The notes under the pieces are model-generated. The model worked only from the letters and a program-made list of their open reading frames with translations, was not told where the DNA came from and made no database searches. Of a stretch of 64,000 nt of DNA, positions 1-10,585 are shown piece by piece (positions within the stretch are counted from its first letter, which is position 1; each line of letters begins with the position of its first letter). The position numbers were made by a program, and so were the translations under genes. Origin of the DNA: Sanderia malayensis (taxonomy: Eukaryota > Cnidaria > Scyphozoa > Semaeostomeae > Pelagiidae); NCBI GenBank assembly GCA_013076295.1, contig RQOL01000658.1, positions 1,364,001 to 1,428,000 of the forward strand, read 5' to 3'.

Positions 1-108
1 GCTCTTTAAAATAATTTATATATCGACTTATTTCACCATTATTTCCCCCAAAACGAGCATTAAACTGTAGTGTTTCTGTTTTGACTTTTTGACGAACATA
101 TTTCACAG

Positions 109-466
109 GAGTGAATATGACGTATGGGTGTCTATGTGGCTTAGGCGCTGTGGCGTTGTTAGTGTTATTGCGCAGGAGCGTAAAAGACCTTTAGTGTTAC
201 TTTATTTTTCATTAATTTTTCAGGGTGTGATCAGATTATATGACATTCCAGATAATACGTTTGAAAGCGAGGAAGATTCAAGTAGTGATGAATCAGGTGA
301 TAATGAGGGTATGAATTTTATCTCTTTGCTTCTCGTTTATATTTTCAAATTGTTGCAGAGATTTTGGTAAGGGCATGCTATGCTACGTTGTATTGCCAGA
401 TATTTCTTATCATCTATTTTTGTTTTAGATGGGGAAGAAAATGAAGAGAAAGGCAAGGAGAAATAA
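109..466 (+). CDS. 3' end of an unidentified gene with acidic C-terminal tail
   Basis: Only the last exons lie in the window. The best model has exons 109-127, 224-308 and 429-466 (stop TAA at 464). Acceptors are CAG at 221-223 and TAG at 426-428, donors are GTGTCT at 128 and GTATGA at 309, and reading phase is kept at each joint. The encoded end contains GVIRLYDIPDNTFESEED and then a run of Glu, Asp, Ser and Lys (SSSDESGDNED, GEENEEKGKEK). The stretch GVIRLYDI looks like the last strand of a WD40 blade, and an acidic tail is common in nucleolar WD40 proteins, but the piece is too short to name a family. The 19-nt exon at 109-127 is the weakest part of the model. The stop lies 277 bp before the start of CSN1 on the same strand. 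Confidence 0.45.
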
Positions 467-743
467 CTGCATGTCATTGAAACATATATCGTAATTTAGA
501 ATTATTTACGCTTATGTTTCGTAAATTAAATTATGAATGTCCATGCTACAAATATTTATTCTCTTGTATCAATTTGTCAATTGATGAAGGGAATATGGCA
601 TTTGTGAAAAGGTAGGAGGATGTATGTACCAGACTTTTTCTGGTTTGGGTGCATACTAATCATTAGCAACGTCTTCCTTTCCCTTCTCCGTACCGTCTAT
701 CTTGAGTCTCCTCAGCTGGTTTCGATTTTTTGCAAAAGGAAGC

Positions 744-3700
744 ATGCCTTTGCCAATGTTTCGAGGCTATGATGCGGTAGGTTGTTATTTTACTATTTTT
801 TTAATAATTAAGCTCCGGTTTTCTCTGTCCTCATTGGGTGTGGGTGGGTGTGGTGTGCGTGTAGAGAAAGAGCCCAGGCTGCTATATGCTAGCCTATCTC
901 ACACGGCTCAAGTTTTGAATATGTCTTCTGAACAGAGTATGGCTTAGCTTTGCCTTGAAAATTTCTGAAAGGTACAGTGAAAACCTAGTCTTGTTAATTT
1001 TGTTTTTCTACATTGTATGCATGACATTTTTGTGCTAGCTAGTAGATAGTGTAGTGGCTAATGCTTGTTCTTATTTTAGAATCCAATTGAACCAATGCAA
1101 GTAGACTTGCCTGAAAATGACAATCCTGGTCCAGATGAAAATTTCACTGTCACATCACCGACTTTGGTGGGTATAACCTGTGCATATCTATCATTTTTGA
1201 GGTATCACATGTTGACTATTGATACTGCTTGGAACCGAGTAATGTGCAACATATGGTACCTGAGTCTTCCATACCAGGTTTGGTCCATTATGGGTCCATG
1301 TTTCAATGATTCTTCAGATCTTGGGTGTGAAGAATTGTGAGAATTCAGGGACAAATAATACTTGGGGACACAAAAGGGCATTCTAAGTCCCGCTCACTTC
1401 ATTGGGGCACTGCCAGGGGCAGCATGGATATCCGAAATAGGGGAAGCTTATAACAGAGGTTGGCCATGATCTTTGAGAAGTTTTTTGCAGTCTAGTTTGC
1501 ACATCCAATATAATAATAGAGCAACTGGGTTGACCAACATACATTTTTGTGTTTTTTGAAAATTTTAACTTTTGATTTTTTGAATTTATTGCGACATGAT
1601 TTTGAGGAATGCTACTTTTTACTTTACCCAGGACCTTGATGTTTATGCATCAAATTACAAAGGATTGACAAAAGTCCAACGGTTGATCTTCATTGCAAAA
1701 CATTGTCCAAGTTTAGCAAATGATGCACTAAGGTACAAATGAATTTTTATATAACTTGCTTATCTGCTGTTTGGTCTGTTTTTTAGTTCATTGGCTTAAC
1801 ATCTCTTGTGAATAATATTTGGTGTTTATATTTCTTCAATCAATTACGATTAGGTTGGCAGCATCAACTCTAAAGTCAACACACAACACAGACAAATTCA
1901 AAGAAGTGATGAAAATGCTAGCTGAAGTAAAGTATGTCTGATTAGTGTCATGGCAAGATATATCATATGCGATAGCAAGAGATATCACCATCTACATTAT
2001 TAGAGAGTAAAGCATCCACAGTTTAATATCACATAGATAGAAGTATAACCACAGTTGACATCTGCTATTTCCACTGCCTGCTGTTTCAAACATTCCCTTT
2101 CTTAAAGATTTCTCATTTCTCCTCTTTTTTGAATAGTGTAGTTGGGACATCCCTGATTTTGATCTGTGTATTGAAATTCATGGAGTTTTGATTTTCTAGT
2201 TCAAGAGAGGCTGCCTCTGCTGGAGCCGAAGGACAGCTGCAACCGCCGCAACAGCAAGTCATTTCACCAGCCGATTTAAATTGGATAGAGGCAACAGAAA
2301 ACAGGGCACAGACTAAGGTATCGTCTGATTTGCATCACCTGAATTTTTGGTTCTTAAATGATCATGCTTTATATTGTTAAATAATTTGGATTAATGCAAA
2401 ATTGAGCTATTAACCAACCACAAAGCAGACAAAAGTCCTTTGGACATTTATTAAAATACAAAAAATCTATAAACTCGCAAACGTTTTCGTTGGCTTTATT
2501 TAATCCTCCACTTCTCCTAAAACGTTGTTGCTCTCTCAATCAGAACCTTATGATTATCATGAAAAATTAATTTGGTCAAGGAGGTTGTATAAGATTATTT
2601 CCAGAGAAAACATTATTTTGGGGAGGAGGGTAATGAAGAGTGCCTGGAGAATTATTCCAGGAATTCTGTAGCCTCTTCCATGTCTGTCTTAAACACAGGA
2701 GTATCAGAATAAAGAGATGAATGAAGAGATATGGTGCCTTTGCCAGTGTCCCAAATGTCTCTAGAATATTACCTGATCAGGAATATATCTTACACAGCTT
2801 AGGGTTGATGCTTCATCTGCTCTTATCTTCTATTTTAGCTTGAAAAACTAGACACTGACATGAAATTCTTCAAGAATAATTCAATAAAGGAGAGTATCAG
2901 GTAAGAATGAAGTTATAGATTCATGTTCATTAATAATTTTATCATTATTATTTGTTACGACACTCTATGATTTTTGTGGATTTTTTTGCAGACGTGGTCA
3001 TGATGATATTGGTGATCATTATTTGGACTGTGGTGATTTCTCGTGAGTATCATTACTTTATACGTATTTTATGAGAAAGTGCTTTACAAAAAAGTAGCAT
3101 TCATGGGGAAGCTCATTTGTCTTCAAAGCTTTCTTAAACATCGAATTGAACTAAAATAATAGTAGAACAATCTTTGATCGGTACAGAACTTCAAAATAGC
3201 TTTGAAAATCGGAAACATAGCGAAACATAATAACTAATAAAGCTTCGTTAGGTTTTCATTTTCGTTCTCTTTCTGACGTACTACTCCGATGAGTGTCAGA
3301 CGAAAAGCTTCAGCGGTTATTATGTTTCGCTATGTTTCCGATTTTCAAAGCTATTTTAAAATGATAGTTTTATACAAGACGACGTCTCATTTCAATGTCT
3401 GCCTGTCTAAATGTCTGTTTCAATGGCGATGCCTCAACGTCATTTATGACGTCGCAAATTAGTATGGGTATAAATGAGGATAATCCAATGTGGATGATCA
3501 ATACCTTGTTCTATTTGATGCTTTTGCATATTGCAATGAATTGTGAAGTTCATTTTTTCATCACATCGTGCTTTATTTGCTATTTTTGCTTTCAGAAATG
3601 CTTTGAAATCGTACTCGAGAGCTCGGGATTACTGTGTCAGTGGAAAACACATTATCAACATGTCTCTGAACGTAATCAAAGTAAGTATGCTATGGTAGTT

Positions 3701-6700
3701 GTAGTTGACATCTCATAATATAGTTGAAGATTTTATTAAGCTGCCATTTCTAATAAGCCCCTTTAAGGAACCTCGACAATTAAGTAAGCCCCTTTTGGCT
3801 GATAGAGCTTCTACCGTGGTTCACTTCTGTTATCTCGAGTGCTGGATGGAAATAATTGATCGAGATAGCAAATGCTCGAGATAACTTTTGCATGAAATAT
3901 GTACTAATGGTACTGAAGGAGTTGGAAATTATCTGAGAAAATGGGTAATGAACACATCTATTGTAAACTGTTCCTTGGTTTATTCACAATAATTCTTTTA
4001 TTTCCATTGTCACGCATTTTAAAATTTATTATAACCAATAATCGTTTCTCCCCATTTGTTTCAGGTCAGTATTTTTATGCCAGTTTGGGCTCATGTAAAC
4101 ACGTATATTCACAAAGCTGAATCTGTACCTGACCTGCGCGAGGTAACATCTTTATTCAAATTGTTTTCTACTTTCGCTACTATAGCGGCTGGATCAACAA
4201 AATGTCGTATTTATAGACAACATTTTTGTGGATGATATTCCGGGTTGTGGTTAGGAGTCGAACCCTTACAGTTCGTACCTCAACGTGTTTCACGAATGGT
4301 GCTCAACCGACTCTTCCATCTTGCCCACCTCCACCCCAATTTCTAAATGACATTAAATATTTGGCACTTCGATCTTAGAGGTTGGTGTTCGACTCCCTTC
4401 ACTGGCCCATTTTTTTATTTAGCAAAGTTATTATATTTGTTTATGAATTTTCTGATAACGACTATGCATCAGAAAAACACATTATTGCCTGTCAAGGTAT
4501 AGAACCCTGGTTGGTTCATCTTCAGGAGAATCAAGACTTTATTAAGTTCTCGATTTTTCCATTCAATTTTGTTACTTTCATTCTTATTTGTGATGATTTT
4601 TTCTAGCAAAAGGACAAGTCTTCAAATTTGGGAGTAATTACAAAACTTAAATGTGCAAAAGGTTCGTAATATATTTTCAAAATAAAACTATTGATAATAA
4701 TTCCTGCAATCAAACTGTTGTATTAAAAACCGTGCTTTTCTTTTAGGATTGGCTGAATTGTCAAAGAGAGAATACAAATCAGCGGGGAAGTTATTTCTTC
4801 AAGCTTCATTTGACAACCTGGATTATTCAGAGGTATTCAACAGCATTCTATTTCGCTGCCTTCATTATCATACCCCTTAGTGATTATCATTCAACATTTC
4901 TTTTATCCGGCCCTTGCAGCTATTTCACGCATGCGTTTACACGTAGCTACTTCAAGGGAATATTTACAGCTTGCTTTCAGCTGCTTTTCATAAGCGTTTC
5001 AATTATTATTTGTAATCTACAGTCTCTGGTCTCATCAGCGTTTCTTCCAGCCGTATCTTGAAATTAATTTCGATTAAGCTTCAGAGGTGTGCCCATGCAT
5101 CTGCACCACCATATATTATTTTTAATATCAATTTGAATTTATTCTACAGGTGATTTCCGCCCATGATGTTGCCATATACGGTGGATTGTGTTGCTTGGCA
5201 ACATTCGATCGTGAAGATTTGCAAAAAAAAGTCCTATCAAATAGGTATATTATCTTAGAATATTGAGGCCTTTTTTCCTACTAGGACGAGGAAATTGATT
5301 ATAATACATGTGCACATAAAATACAGGATCTCACAATATACAGCCTCGCCATGCTCTCACATTATACAGCCTCTCCATGCTTTCACATTATACAGCATCT
5401 CATGCTCTCACATTATACAGCCTCTCCATGCTCTCACATTATACAGCTTTTCCATGCTCTCACATTATTCAATCTCTCCATGCTGATCTTAAATGGATTC
5501 ATCTTTATGAATCATATTCCGTTTCCATTTACATTGATAAATGTAATTATATACTCGACAGTTCGTCTCAGTTTTTTCTTTTCAAATTTACAGTTCATTC
5601 AAGCAGTTTTTGGAACTCGAGCCCCAACTGCGAAACTTGCTTCAAAAATTTCACGGCTCGCAGTATGCCCAATGTTTGAAACTATTGGATGAAATGAAGG
5701 TAACAGTAGCAGTGCTGATTTCGTTAGTTTAGTCATAGATCCAGTTTAGAAAATGCACATTTTGCATCCGACCTATTGCTAATAAACAATAGACTATTGT
5801 TTCGTGCATTGTCTTGAGCAAAAATATCAGCCTGGAGGTTGTCAATCCACTGGTTCTTACATGAAAGTTCTTACTATACACCATCTAATACTTTTATCAA
5901 ATGGAGGATGTTTAAATTTCTTTTAGGATAATCTTCTTTTGGATATTTATTTATCATCGCATGTCGATAAACTTTATGTTGAGATAAGAAAGCGAGCATT
6001 GATTCAGGTAAATAAAAAATAATAACTCCACTCTGGATAATTATTACTTACTTTGGATCTTATCGTACTGGTTTCTTGTATATGTTGACCTTGTTTACTT
6101 TTTTATTCCAGTATTTTAGTCCATATGTATCCGCCGATTTGAATAAAATGTCTGCTGCTTTCAATACTACTGTCGCACTATTAGAAGACGAATTAACCCA
6201 ACTTATTCTGGATGAACAGATTTCGGCAAGGATAGACTCGCAGAAAAAGGTATAATAATAATAATAACAATAATACTTTATTTACACAGGGTAATTCAAT
6301 CAGCTATAAATCTAGCTGCTATCAAGAGAAGCCCTGTAAGAAATCAATCCTCAACTCTGTTGTCCATAGCTAAATGAGTCTATTTCCTACTCACTTTTAG
6401 CCTTCTGATGTTAACCCAACTGGTTTTCCATCTTAACTTGTACCTCGTTTTTCTCGACTGGTTTACTAATTCTTCCTCTTTTGTCCTTCTTTGGTCAACC
6501 TCCTCTAATTCCCTAGCTCTTCTTCCAGTAACAAAGACCCTCCAATTCTTTTCCTTTCTGTTTTAGATTCTATTTGCTCGTGATATTGATCAGCGTAGCA
6601 CAACATTTGAGAAGGCTCTACACATGGGAAGAGACTACCAGCGGTGTTGTAAAGTAAGATACCTAAATAGTTTAAAACGTATCAGTTAATACATCTCTAT

Positions 6701-6823
6701 CTATCCATATTCATCTATCTATCTATCTATCTATCTATCTATGTATCTATGTATCTATGTATTTATTTATTTATCTATCTATTTATCTATCTATCTATGT
6801 ATCTATGTATCTATGTATCTATG

Positions 6824-6922
<99 letters not shown>

Positions 6923-7011
6923 GTATCTATGTATCTATGTATCTATGTATTTATTTATTTATCTATCTATTTATCTATCTATCTATGTATCTATGTATCT
7001 ATGTATCTATG

Positions 7012-7082
<71 letters not shown>

Positions 7083-7155
7083 ATATCTATCTATTTATCT
7101 ATCTATGTATCTATGTATTTATTTATTTATCTATCTATTTATCTATCTATCTATG

Positions 7156-7218
<63 letters not shown>

Positions 7219-7514
7219 TTATCTATTAATAAGTTAATGTACAGGACCCATGGCTGTTAAGCATAATTTTCACACTCAAAAAATAAACCACTGTATTTAT
7301 TTTTTCGTTTCATAAAACAATTCCGTCATTTTTTTAAGGCCATGATTTTGAGAACAGTTGTTATACGAAATCAGATTCACGTCAAGGTTTGCAGTGCATT
7401 TTATATTATCGTGATAGTTATTCTTAGTTCTGGCAAGCTGCACTCTTCGTTGCAATTGATACTTGTTATTTATTTTAGAGTCCTGCAAGAGAAGAAGATG
7501 CAGTTGCAAGATAA
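744..7514 (+). CDS. GPS1: COP9 signalosome complex subunit 1 (CSN1/GPS1)
   Basis: CSN1 is a core scaffold of the COP9 signalosome, the isopeptidase complex that removes NEDD8 from cullins in nucleus and cytosol. Exons: 744-776, 1080-1166, 1632-1732, 1854-1931, 2200-2317, 2839-2900, 2992-3042, 3596-3680, 4065-4142, 4607-4661, 4747-4832, 5150-5244, 5594-5699, 5927-6007, 6112-6249, 6567-6653, 7339-7386, 7479-7514. They join in frame to 474 aa, close to the roughly 490 aa usual for the family. The start MPLPMF and the following PMQVD match the conserved N-terminus. TPR-like helices carry the motif [18 protein letters not shown]. The C-terminal PCI domain is marked by [18 protein letters not shown] and [15 protein letters not shown], and the tail by RNQIHVKSPAR. 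Identification is by remembered family sequence. Every junction is GT-AG. Confidence 0.97.
3193..3357. repeat. Inverted repeat with perfect 42-bp arms (MITE-like)
   Basis: Positions 3193-3234 and 3316-3357 are perfect reverse complements over 42 bp. Each arm holds the words TTTCGCTATGTTTCCG and AATAGCTTTGAAAAT (or their complements). About 81 bp separate the arms. The element sits in the CSN1 intron between exons 7 and 8. No coding capacity is visible. It is most likely a small non-autonomous DNA transposon or a fold-back element. Confidence 0.8.
3745..3830. repeat. Fragment of an AATAAGCCCC-type interspersed repeat
   Basis: The words AATAAGCCCCTTT, AAGTAAGCCCCTTTT and ATAGAGCTTCTA recur in the longer copies near 43.7-44.0 kb and 51.64-51.74 kb. 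This looks like a decayed copy in a CSN1 intron. Confidence 0.4.
4240..4420. repeat. SINE-like repeat with tRNA B-box-like words
   Basis: This intronic stretch of CSN1 contains GGAGTCGAACCC and, 140 bp on, TGTTCGACTCCCTTCACTGGC. The reverse complement of the second word recurs in the two repeat copies inside the Cav3 gene near 16.03 and 17.14 kb. GTTCGACTCC resembles the internal B box of tRNA-derived SINEs. No intact tRNA fold was found, so it is not called a tRNA gene. Confidence 0.4.
5340..5485. repeat. Tandem repeat of about 25 bp in CSN1 intron 12
   Basis: About six imperfect copies of a unit built on CATGCTCTCACATTATACAG follow one another. Several frames stay open through the array, which is an effect of the repeat and not evidence of coding. 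Confidence 0.85.
6700..7226. repeat. (TCTA)n microsatellite, about 530 bp
   Basis: A nearly pure TCTA tetranucleotide tract lies in the last large CSN1 intron, interrupted in a patterned way by GTATC and TTTAT variants. The interruption block recurs at about 6741-6820, 6921-7020 and 7100-7160, so the tract itself carries a higher-order duplication. The long Tyr-Leu-Ser-Ile frames through it are artefacts. Confidence 0.95.
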
Positions 7515-7745
7515 TTTTTAACAAAGGTACTCAAGATTCCTATCTATTTATTGTGAATATTAATTTGAAAAAGGAGTAAATAGCGAATTGCCTCAATGCT
7601 GAGCAAAAGGACAACACTACCAAGAGACTGAATTTAGAATTACATATTTGTTTTTTTGGGGGGGGGGTGTTCTTAATTATTCTTTGACCCCCGTGATTCA
7701 TTTTAGCTGTTGCTGTTAAGTAAATTTCATTATCTGCCTAGGACA

Positions 7746-8024
7746 TTCGAATTCCCAAGGGAATTTGACTATTCCCAAGGGAATTCATATTCCCAAGAGA
7801 AGTCATATTCCCAAGGGAATTCACCTCTCCAAAATTTATTCCCTAGGGATTTCGGCTATTCCCAAGGGAATTTGACTATTCCCAAGGGAGTTCGTATCTC
7901 CAAGAGAAGTCATATTCCCAAGGGAATTTTACTATCCCCAGGGGAATTCACCTCCCCAAAAATTATTCCGAAGGGAATTCGGCTATTCCCAAGGGAATTC
8001 ATATTCCCAAGGGAATTCGACCAT
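7746..8024. repeat. Palindrome-rich tandem repeat matching the COE/EBF site
   Basis: The 12-mer TTCCCAAGGGAA occurs exactly seven times, starting at 7752, 7772, 7808, 7859, 7915, 7986 and 8004. Near variants start at 7839, 7879, 7935 and 7966, with a degenerate copy near 7789. Spacing is mostly 18-20 bp. The core TCCCNNGGGA with flanking AT is the known consensus for COE/EBF transcription factors. The array starts about 230 bp after the CSN1 stop and about 1.1 kb past the 3' end of the Cav3 coding sequence. A higher-order repeat of about 110 bp is also visible. Whether it binds protein or is only a minisatellite cannot be told from sequence. Confidence 0.85.
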
Positions 8025-9118
8025 CCCCTTTCCATCCTCTTTCCATTTGAAGCTCCTCTTTCCACGTTACCCTCCTTCCCTCCTCTCTTCCTCCCTCTTC
8101 TTAACCTACGAAAAGAAAAACAGTTTAGCACGTTGCGAATAACGAGTCAAAATCTAAAATATATTTATTAAAACATAGAAAAATGCAACAAATCTTACCT
8201 TTGTATTCATTCTGTTGTCTTATTCTCTTGCTCTTCAACGACGAAAAGACGAAAGGCCCAGTTATCATAACCTCAGGATTATAATGGATAAAAAAATAAA
8301 TGTCAGTTCTCCTTTATTGAAGCACTAGATCGGTAATCAAAAAGGCCTAAGCCAAACTTCAGTCAAATCTTCAGAGCAATAGGCATTCAAATAGTCCCTT
8401 GGCTGGCAATTTCTTCTTTTGATCCATTTATCATGAGGAGTATTGTATGTTATCCCATTGCAAAGAAACTTCAACATGAAAAATAAATAAGCAAATGAAC
8501 CCACCAAGCATCATTAAGGTTTAAAATGCATCTAGTCCAAAGAAACTACCAATATTCGATGTTTGTTGCAACGGTCCAAAATGTTCATTGCATGACAAAA
8601 CATCTCATTTTGATTCTTTCTTCACGCCAAGGGTGTTGGTGATAACTCTGGAAAAGAAAAATAAAGACCACAAAAGGATTTGAAGACTTTATAAGACGAA
8701 ATAACCCCAATAGAAATTCATAATATGAAAATGTTGCAATCAAAGTATGAATGTAATATGTTCTTACCCAAAACGTTCAGGCATTGCCAATTGAAACGTG
8801 TAAAGTTGCTCTCAAAATGGCATTGGTTCTTCTTGCTCAAAGAGTTGTGACAATTCTCACCACAAACCAAGAAAATCTGCTCTGCACACGAAAATACTAT
8901 TCAATGGAAACTATAGAAAAGACTCTCATCCCACAGTCAAGGCCGATATACTGGAAATTGTTTAACTCAAAGCATATGGAAATATGTTAACCTATAGATA
9001 AATCAAGCTTGAAAATAACTAACAATATAAAGCATAAAAAAGAATGCAAGGTAGCTAGGAAAATTCTTGCCCCCTTGTTAAATGAATTGGGAGCTAATCT
9101 TATAGAAAAAATGAGTAT
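8025..9118. other. Convergent intergenic region between CSN1 and Cav3
   Basis: CSN1 (+) and Cav3 (-) converge here. I see AT-rich unique sequence, with no coding exon, RNA gene or clear repeat. It should hold the Cav3 3' untranslated region. No perfect AATAAA was recognised close to the Cav3 stop on the minus strand. Confidence 0.6.
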
Positions 9119-10585
9119 TTAAACTTGTGTTATCTGCATTTGAATAGTATCAGGTAATACAATGGTAAACCCTTCGTCTTGGTCCTGTTTAATACGTTCT
9201 GGCTCCTTGCTTTTTATATTAATCAAATGTTCACTAGATGATGATATAAGCTCAAACGAACCGCATGATACAAGTGGTTTGTTTTTCACGATCAAATGCT
9301 CTTTTAAGTTCCTATCTTTTAAGACGTTCAGTCTATCAAGTGATGTGCATTTATCAAGTGATACATGCATTTTTCCATCCTTCTGTCCATGTGGATGGTC
9401 ACGACACGGGTTTTCAGACAGCTCACCTTCAATAAGAGTGCTTGGGCTGTCGTAATCTTCATCCTGTTTGCCAAATGTGAAAATGGGATTCTCATGGACT
9501 GATCCACCAGGAGATCTTAATGCGTCTTGATTTTCATCTAACGAAGAGCAGCTTCGGGTGGTCATTTGGTCGAATAAATGCATACTACAGTTTTGCTGTA
9601 ATTCCATTTCTTCTTCATTGCAATTCTCACAAAATAAGTCAACCAAACATGGACCGAATGAAGAAGAATTGAAACTTTGCGTGTCTGAAATATCATCACA
9701 TTTATCAACTTCTTTCGTGTCCAATCTCTCTTCTTCGCTTTGCACAGTCTTTGGACATTCTTCTTCCTTTAACATATCATGATCAGCATTTGAAAAACTA
9801 GTCCTGCTTGCATTGTGCACGAGAGTGTTTCTTATTAACGTTTCGTTAAAGTTATTTCTTTCATTATCCATTTTCCCGCCATCTCCGTTTGATGATGTGA
9901 ATGATAATGTATCATTGTCAACTTCCTTTTGAAATGATGAATTTTGTTGCCAATAAACAGCCTTTTTCCTCCTTGACAATCCTTTATTACTATCTTCATT
10001 AGCACGCTCAACGCTCACTGTCTGGTTTGATACATTTGTAACATAAATTTCATTACAATTAGGCACCAACTGTTTATTATCACGGTCGTATTCAATCTGT
10101 AAACAATCTCTCTTACTATCATCATCTGTATCTTCTCTTTTTCTTCTATTTATCATACTTGTTATTTCTCCACTACAATGCCTATCGATCTTTTTCATGT
10201 GTATCCCACCATCATCATCATCATAATCACCAGAGCTGCGTTTCACACGCGCTGTACCATTCGCGGCATCTTCAGCCTCCGTGCGTTGTGCTTTTCGGCC
10301 GGCGGCCATTTGTTGCCATTTGCTCACGGCCGTTCGTCCGGGGTCATTTTTCGCGTCGCGTTTCGCCGCACTTCGCCTCAACGATGTCTTATTCGATGAC
10401 GATAGATTATCTTTGCAGAGTTTCGTAACTCGCAAATGTTTCATAAGCACCGCGATTACAATGTTTACGAGCACGAATTGCGCGAAAAGAACAAATGTTA
10501 CGAAAAATGGCGCAGCGGCGTATTTACTCAGGCAACAATTTTTCGTACATTGAGACGAATCATCACAATCGGGCCTCAAAATATC
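9119..10585 (-). other. Cav3 exon 26: IV-S6 and the whole C-terminal tail
   Basis: A single 1467-nt exon encodes the end of the domain IV pore loop, IV-S6 and a cytosolic tail of about 440 aa ending MQITQV. The tail is rich in Ser, Asp, Glu and Lys and shows no IQ motif, as expected for T-type channels. The first part is basic, followed by a short Asp run (DYDDDDGG). The segment near 10280-10400 is strikingly CpG-rich. Confidence 0.95.

Noticed and set aside
6741..7260. Long open frames of Tyr-Leu-Ser-Ile in three frames
   Set aside because: They are translations of the (TCTA)n tract, which has no stop in several frames.
7710..8171. 153-codon frame with FPREF and SQGN repeats
   Set aside because: It is the translation of the palindromic repeat; the opposite strand is open too, and there are no splice or start signals.
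9162..10553. Several plus-strand frames opposite the last Cav3 exon
   Set aside because: They are antisense shadows of the channel's C-terminal coding exon.
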